Shown here: positions 60,201 through 64,000 of the stretch, one piece after another
How the letters are laid out: each line of letters begins with the position of its first letter
Numbering within the stretch: the stretch's first letter is position 1
Assembly (NCBI GenBank): GCA_031472005.1
Contig: PZJY01000001.1
Location: forward strand, 1,922,001-1,986,000
Length of the DNA: 64,000 nt
Direction of reading: 5' to 3'
Source: Tetracladium setigerum
Taxonomy: Eukaryota; Ascomycota; Leotiomycetes; Helotiales
The notes under the pieces: generated by a model
The model's input: only the letters and a program-made list of their open reading frames with translations
Told to the model about the DNA's origin: nothing
Database searches by the model: none
Program-made: the position numbers and the translations under genes

Positions 60201-61054
60201 GAGGTTTCAATTACCCATTGGTAAGCTTCTTTAATTAGGCCACCTTTGGTGTCCTCAATACGTTCCTTGTCAAGGCGGGGGTCGGTCAGCCGTAGATCTT
60301 GCATACATTTCTGCATTTCGCGGAATTTCTCCCACAGACGATCGAATGCTTTAGCAACTCCTTCGCCATAGGTAGGGACCATAGAGACACCAAAGATGCC
60401 CAGCAATGAGTACGCTTTATCCTCTTCTTTGCCGGTTTCTCGATGTTCTACCCAACGCATTCGCTCATCAACGTGGAACTGAGATAAAGATTCTCCTTGG
60501 AGCGCAGAAGGCGAAATGTTGGTTACTTTGCAGATTTGTTTCTGGAGAGTGTTCTTGTCACCGAGTCGCTTGCCCTCGAAGGAGAAAAACTCCACCGAAG
60601 CTGGGGCAAGGAGCTCCTGGAGCGTCCAACCTCGAGTAAACCATCTGTTCTCCCGAAAACTCAATTCCCAAGTATGCTCTAACGACTGAGTGCTTACTTT
60701 TCGCTTCCTTGTCGAAACATCCGACAAATAGACATAACATCGCTTTGCGTTGCGATACCAACGGAACATAGAGTTGATGGAGTGCCTGAGTTCGGCTTGG
60801 TTTTGCTTATCGATGCAGCAAGTATTAACCCAAAAGTATGCCAGATCATCTTGTCTAGCCTGTTCTCCACAGAACCTAATCTTCCTAAAACCCTCTTTGT
60901 CCTGGCCCGTCGCGCTTATCACTTCCGCATATGTGACTTCCTTGCTATTGTCTTGTTCCCATGTGTGCGAGAGTATAGCATACTCAGGTACGTCGCTCTC
61001 ATCGAACTCGGTGAGGCTGAAACCGCCGACGTTGTTGTAATGTAGCAGACGCAT
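57277..61054 (-). pseudogene. HET-NACHT-WD40 (HNWD, NLR-like) incompatibility gene, inactivated
   Basis: NLR-like architecture of the Podospora HET-D/HET-E/HET-R class. The HET domain is intact at the N-terminus (MRLLHYNNVGGFSLTEF, YAILSHTWEQDNSKEVTY, WVNTCCIDKQNQAELRHSIN, NRWFTRGWTLQELLAP). The NACHT P-loop is LLWIKGDPGKGKTMLL (about residues 297-312). After SATSVLRGLIYMLVD two TAA codons follow (59980-59975), then in the same frame TAA at 59866-59864 and TAG at 59689-59687. One base is missing after TTTCTCTGG (59521-59519). TAA at 59231-59229 is next, and then the frame is open again (FFVHQSAKDFINKKA). A 35-bp GTACGT...AAAG segment (58808-58774) must be removed to reach the WD40 part. That part has about eight repeats, seven close to SVAFSPDGKQIISGS/TVRLWD, open to 57277. 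Inferred ancestral Gln codons at the stops imply C-to-T in CpA, the RIP signature. Confidence 0.85.
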
Positions 61055-64000
61055 TAATTCGACTAGCTTCGAAAACCGCAGTGGGAAGGATTCTCAGTCG
61101 TTGATGAGCTTTCGAAATAGCATAGATGTGAAGTGAGATAGAGATTTGGTAGAAGATGTAGGATTGAGGCTATGTCTCGCACTCAGTTGAGTGACAGCCT
61201 CGCCGCAATGACATCGTCGCGCATCGCTTGAAGCGGGCAAGTGCGGCCAACTGCTCACAACATAGAGGGCTTTCGAAAGTCATTAGGGACATAAGATATC
61301 CGAACTCTCAATTGATCTTATCTTGTTCTTGTTGCTGAGTACCTTGCAAAGTTGAACGGATTGGAAACTGGATGAAAGAAATCTAGGATCCAAAACCTGG
61401 CTTCGATCAGCCCAGGTATGTTCAGGCTAGGATTCAGCCTTATATGTTAGGCTTGAGTTATATCTTGGCATCGATTCGAGGTACACATGTCTCGCGTGTC
61501 GAGCATGTGAATATAAACGTAGAAAGAAATGGCCAAGACACAAAGCTCATGTTTGATCTCGAGTGTGGTAAGAGAGCTTGGATTTAATTAACTGTGTTTG
61601 TAAGTTCAAGGAGTGGTATATGCTTCATAGTAGAGCTGCAGCCTGCAATAAAACAACTCTCTTCTGCCGTGAAAGAAGACTGCCCGCAGATTAGGTGCCA
61701 GAGCGACGATATGAACTTAATCTTCTAGTGCGAAAGATTGAAAGTGTTCAAGATAGACCGCACGATACGACTTTTGTAAATTTTCAAGAAAACAACGATG
61801 TGTGGATAGAACTCGGAGCTGCTTGGAGTCAAAGTACCTGTCATTCTCCTCGACACGGTGGATTTCTCACTTTACACAAGGCCAGATGTCAGTTCCACGG
61901 TCCGAAGATCGAATTGTGAAATTATTATAATAATTGTTGCAGAACGAATGAGTAACTTTGGGTTTGTTGAGAGCTCAGAAGAAGGGCAATACCGCCCGCT
62001 GTTTGGACACATTCCGTAATTGCAAAGAAACCTTTAATTAATTGCACAGGACAATGAATTGTTCTCTTGTTCCTTTGAGATTCCACGAAGAGGGAGTTCC
62101 ATTTCGAAACTCATGAACCGAAGGGTTTTCACATTCATCTCCGTGTATTTCTTTCATCACAACCCCCCTCCCTGTTAACGAAGGTGAGTGGATGGGATAC
62201 AAAAGAACAAATTTCCACACTCGGGAAATCGAGGAAGCAGTGAAGTATGAATGACTTTTTAGTCCATGATTGATAATGAGCAAACGGCAGAGAGTACTTG
62301 GCTAAAATTGATAATTGAAAGATGTAAAAAATGTTCTTTTGGCTGCGAGTAATTATGAGTCCCACCTACCCGTCAACCAAGCACTCGCTTGATTCATAGG
62401 CAAAACAAAACATCGCGATTAGTCGTTCTCTTGCAGCTTGCCAAAAGAAAATTCTCTCCGACTTCCAAGAAAAAATGAAAAAAATTCTTCAACCTCACTG
62501 AATCAGAACCGATGAAGTAAAGAGTCAGTGAGGACCCAGTGCGAAGGGACGGATCGCGGGCGCGAAAGCACGATGAGAGACGGTCGCTTCGGTTGAGCGG
62601 GCAGATGCAGGTTACAGACCTATCATGTAGCCGTTTTTAAGGCTAAATGATACTAACCTAAAACAAGATAAGAATGGCCGGGAGCAAAGTTGGGGTTTTG
62701 GAAATCTCGTCTGTTCGTTGGGGGTTTTGGTCGTCAGTTGAAGTGTTTGGAAAGCTGGAAATTTCGTCTTTGTTGGAAGGTTGGTTGTCACTCGACCCTT
62801 GGAGTGTTTGGAAAGTTGGGATGGCAGGATGTTCGTCTGGGTGGAGGTGTTCATGCCTGAGACAACTTCCCTCCCAACTCCAAAACAAGACACGATGACC
62901 AGCCCTCACTCCACTGCTCACTTCTCAACTTCCTGAGTTCATCATGGGATTCGAATGGGATTTCGTCTTTGCATGACAGCGAGGGCTAAAAGAGAAGACG
63001 CAGTTGCCTGTGGCCTGTGAAACATAACACATAAAGCTACATACGTAGGTATTCACTCGTACTCCGAGCTGTACCTCAGAGCTGGTTGCCGCAGCGTCGT
63101 ACGCTAGAACTCAGCTGCCGTATCCAGCACGCTGACCGAGCCGCCCGACAATGCGTCGGGTCCTGCACGCTGCGCGGCATTTTTCCCATTGCCATTCATC
63201 CCCACTGTGGTGCCTGCCTGTGGTGTGGCTCTTGAATCGAGAAGACAGCGATTCAGTGATTTCTGGCATGCGAGGAAAAAAAAAGTACCGAGACGAAGCA
63301 GAATCTTCAAGGGCAGCCCCCCGCAAAAAAGCGGAAATTAATCGTGGATCAACTTCATGGCAAACTCGCTCACGCTGTGGCTGAGAAGTGGTGAAGTGGA
63401 CTCGGTGGAGTTGATAGGTTCGGTGCTTTCCGAATTACCGTGACAGGTTTCATCAAAGTGGCGGCGGGCACTGGCCCAGATTTAAAATAAACCTCCCTCA
63501 GTGACGTTCCTTGCAGGAGGAGGTTGAGCTTGACTTTTGACTCTTTGAGTCAGAATGATACCTGGTTTCTGTTTGTTTTGATTTTGGCGAGGATACAAAA
63601 GTAGATGGTGCACGGCAGCAACAAATGTACTTTTTGGTACAGTAATCCCTTGCCCACCTTGAGTACAGTACAGTACTCATTATCCCGAGGTCATTTGTGC
63701 TCGGAATTGCCACTTGCCCAATTGATGATCTTGCAACGCTGCTGGTTTCAGCGTCGCTTGGTGGAGCTCGATTAGGTCTTTTCTTAGCCAACCGGCCCCT
63801 CTTCAGGGGAAATGCTTAACCTCGACGTTGACCTCTCAGAGGGCCCAACAGAACAGCAAGGGGGAGACATGAACTCGGAAATCGCTCTGACTGGACGATG
63901 AAGATGTGAACTCCTGAGAACTTTGGAGTCTTGGAAAGACCTCTCAGAGCGACGGCCCCTGCCAAGACTCAGCTGCATGTAGGCGAGGAGGTCTGATATG
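61055..64000. other. 3-kb right-end region, no gene seen
   Basis: 5' flank of the HNWD pseudogene and beyond. Open frames are short, overlap on both strands and lack domains. A purine/pyrimidine-asymmetric imperfect repeat at 62.7-62.8 kb and a TACAGTACAG cluster at 63.66 kb are the only structures noticed. Confidence 0.45.
62692..62828 (+). repeat. imperfect tandem repeat, unit about 55-60 bp
   Basis: Two full units and a partial third. Each shows TTTTGGAAATCTCGTCT or TGGAAATTTCGTCTT followed by a GTTGG run, and GTGTTTGGAAAGCTGG or GTGTTTGGAAAGTTGG at the junctions. It is strongly G/T-rich on the plus strand and has no coding evidence. Confidence 0.5.

Noticed and set aside
62612..62921. 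Overlapping minus-strand frames of 93 and 87 codons near the right end
   Set aside because: They derive from an imperfect tandem repeat, so the apparent peptide repeats are a by-product.

Overview
The window is nuclear DNA of a filamentous ascomycete (Pezizomycotina, most likely Leotiomycetes; the class is an inference). The evidence is genes with one to three short introns (mostly 47-120 bp, GT...AG, branch points such as gctaac/ctaat), a HapX iron regulator with cysteine-rich regions, an NmrA/NMR1-type nitrogen repressor, an LCL2-type ER protein, HET-domain incompatibility proteins and a HET-NACHT-WD40 NLR-like gene. No tRNA, rRNA, CRISPR array or intact transposon was recognised.

Layout: 0.6-7.4 kb holds a gamma-tubulin complex subunit (minus), a Golgi GT15 mannosyltransferase and an aquaporin whose two NPA motifs both read NPV. 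About 10 kb follows with no supported gene, ending at a large Zn2Cys6 regulator (17.5-20.4 kb). Next come a WDR83/MORG1-like WD40 protein (22.2-23.3 kb), LCL2 (minus) divergent from mitochondrial bL27m (25.0-26.6 kb), and a secreted GH31 alpha-glucosidase with two GC-AG introns (28.1-31.2 kb). Then hapX (minus) shares a promoter with COG2; that promoter contains a perfect match to the SreA/Sre1 iron-GATA site. Mitochondrial uL1m (minus) is divergent from cytosolic glutamyl-tRNA synthetase (35.4-38.5 kb).

The right half has a HET protein (39.1-41.5 kb), a scrap of an Upf1-like helicase (42.9-43.1 kb), a 4-kb upstream region leading to nmrA (47.1-48.6 kb), a NAP/SET-family histone chaperone (minus, 49.8-50.9 kb), a type I asparaginase fused to ankyrin repeats (52.2-54.0 kb), a second HET gene with an aberrant 5' splice site (54.6-56.5 kb), and a broken HET-NACHT-WD40 gene (57.3-61.1 kb, minus). 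The last 3 kb has no supported gene.

The genes are a housekeeping mosaic rather than one pathway. Two regulators of nutrient state (HapX for iron, NmrA for nitrogen) lie among trafficking, translation and cell-wall genes. The allorecognition genes cluster in the accessory right half. Four conserved genes (the Zn2Cys6 factor, WDR83, uL1m, nmrA) each need a single-base correction, mostly at homopolymers. I read this mainly as sequence or assembly error. The NACHT gene is different: it carries several in-frame stops explicable by C-to-T change in CpA, which looks like genuine RIP-type decay.
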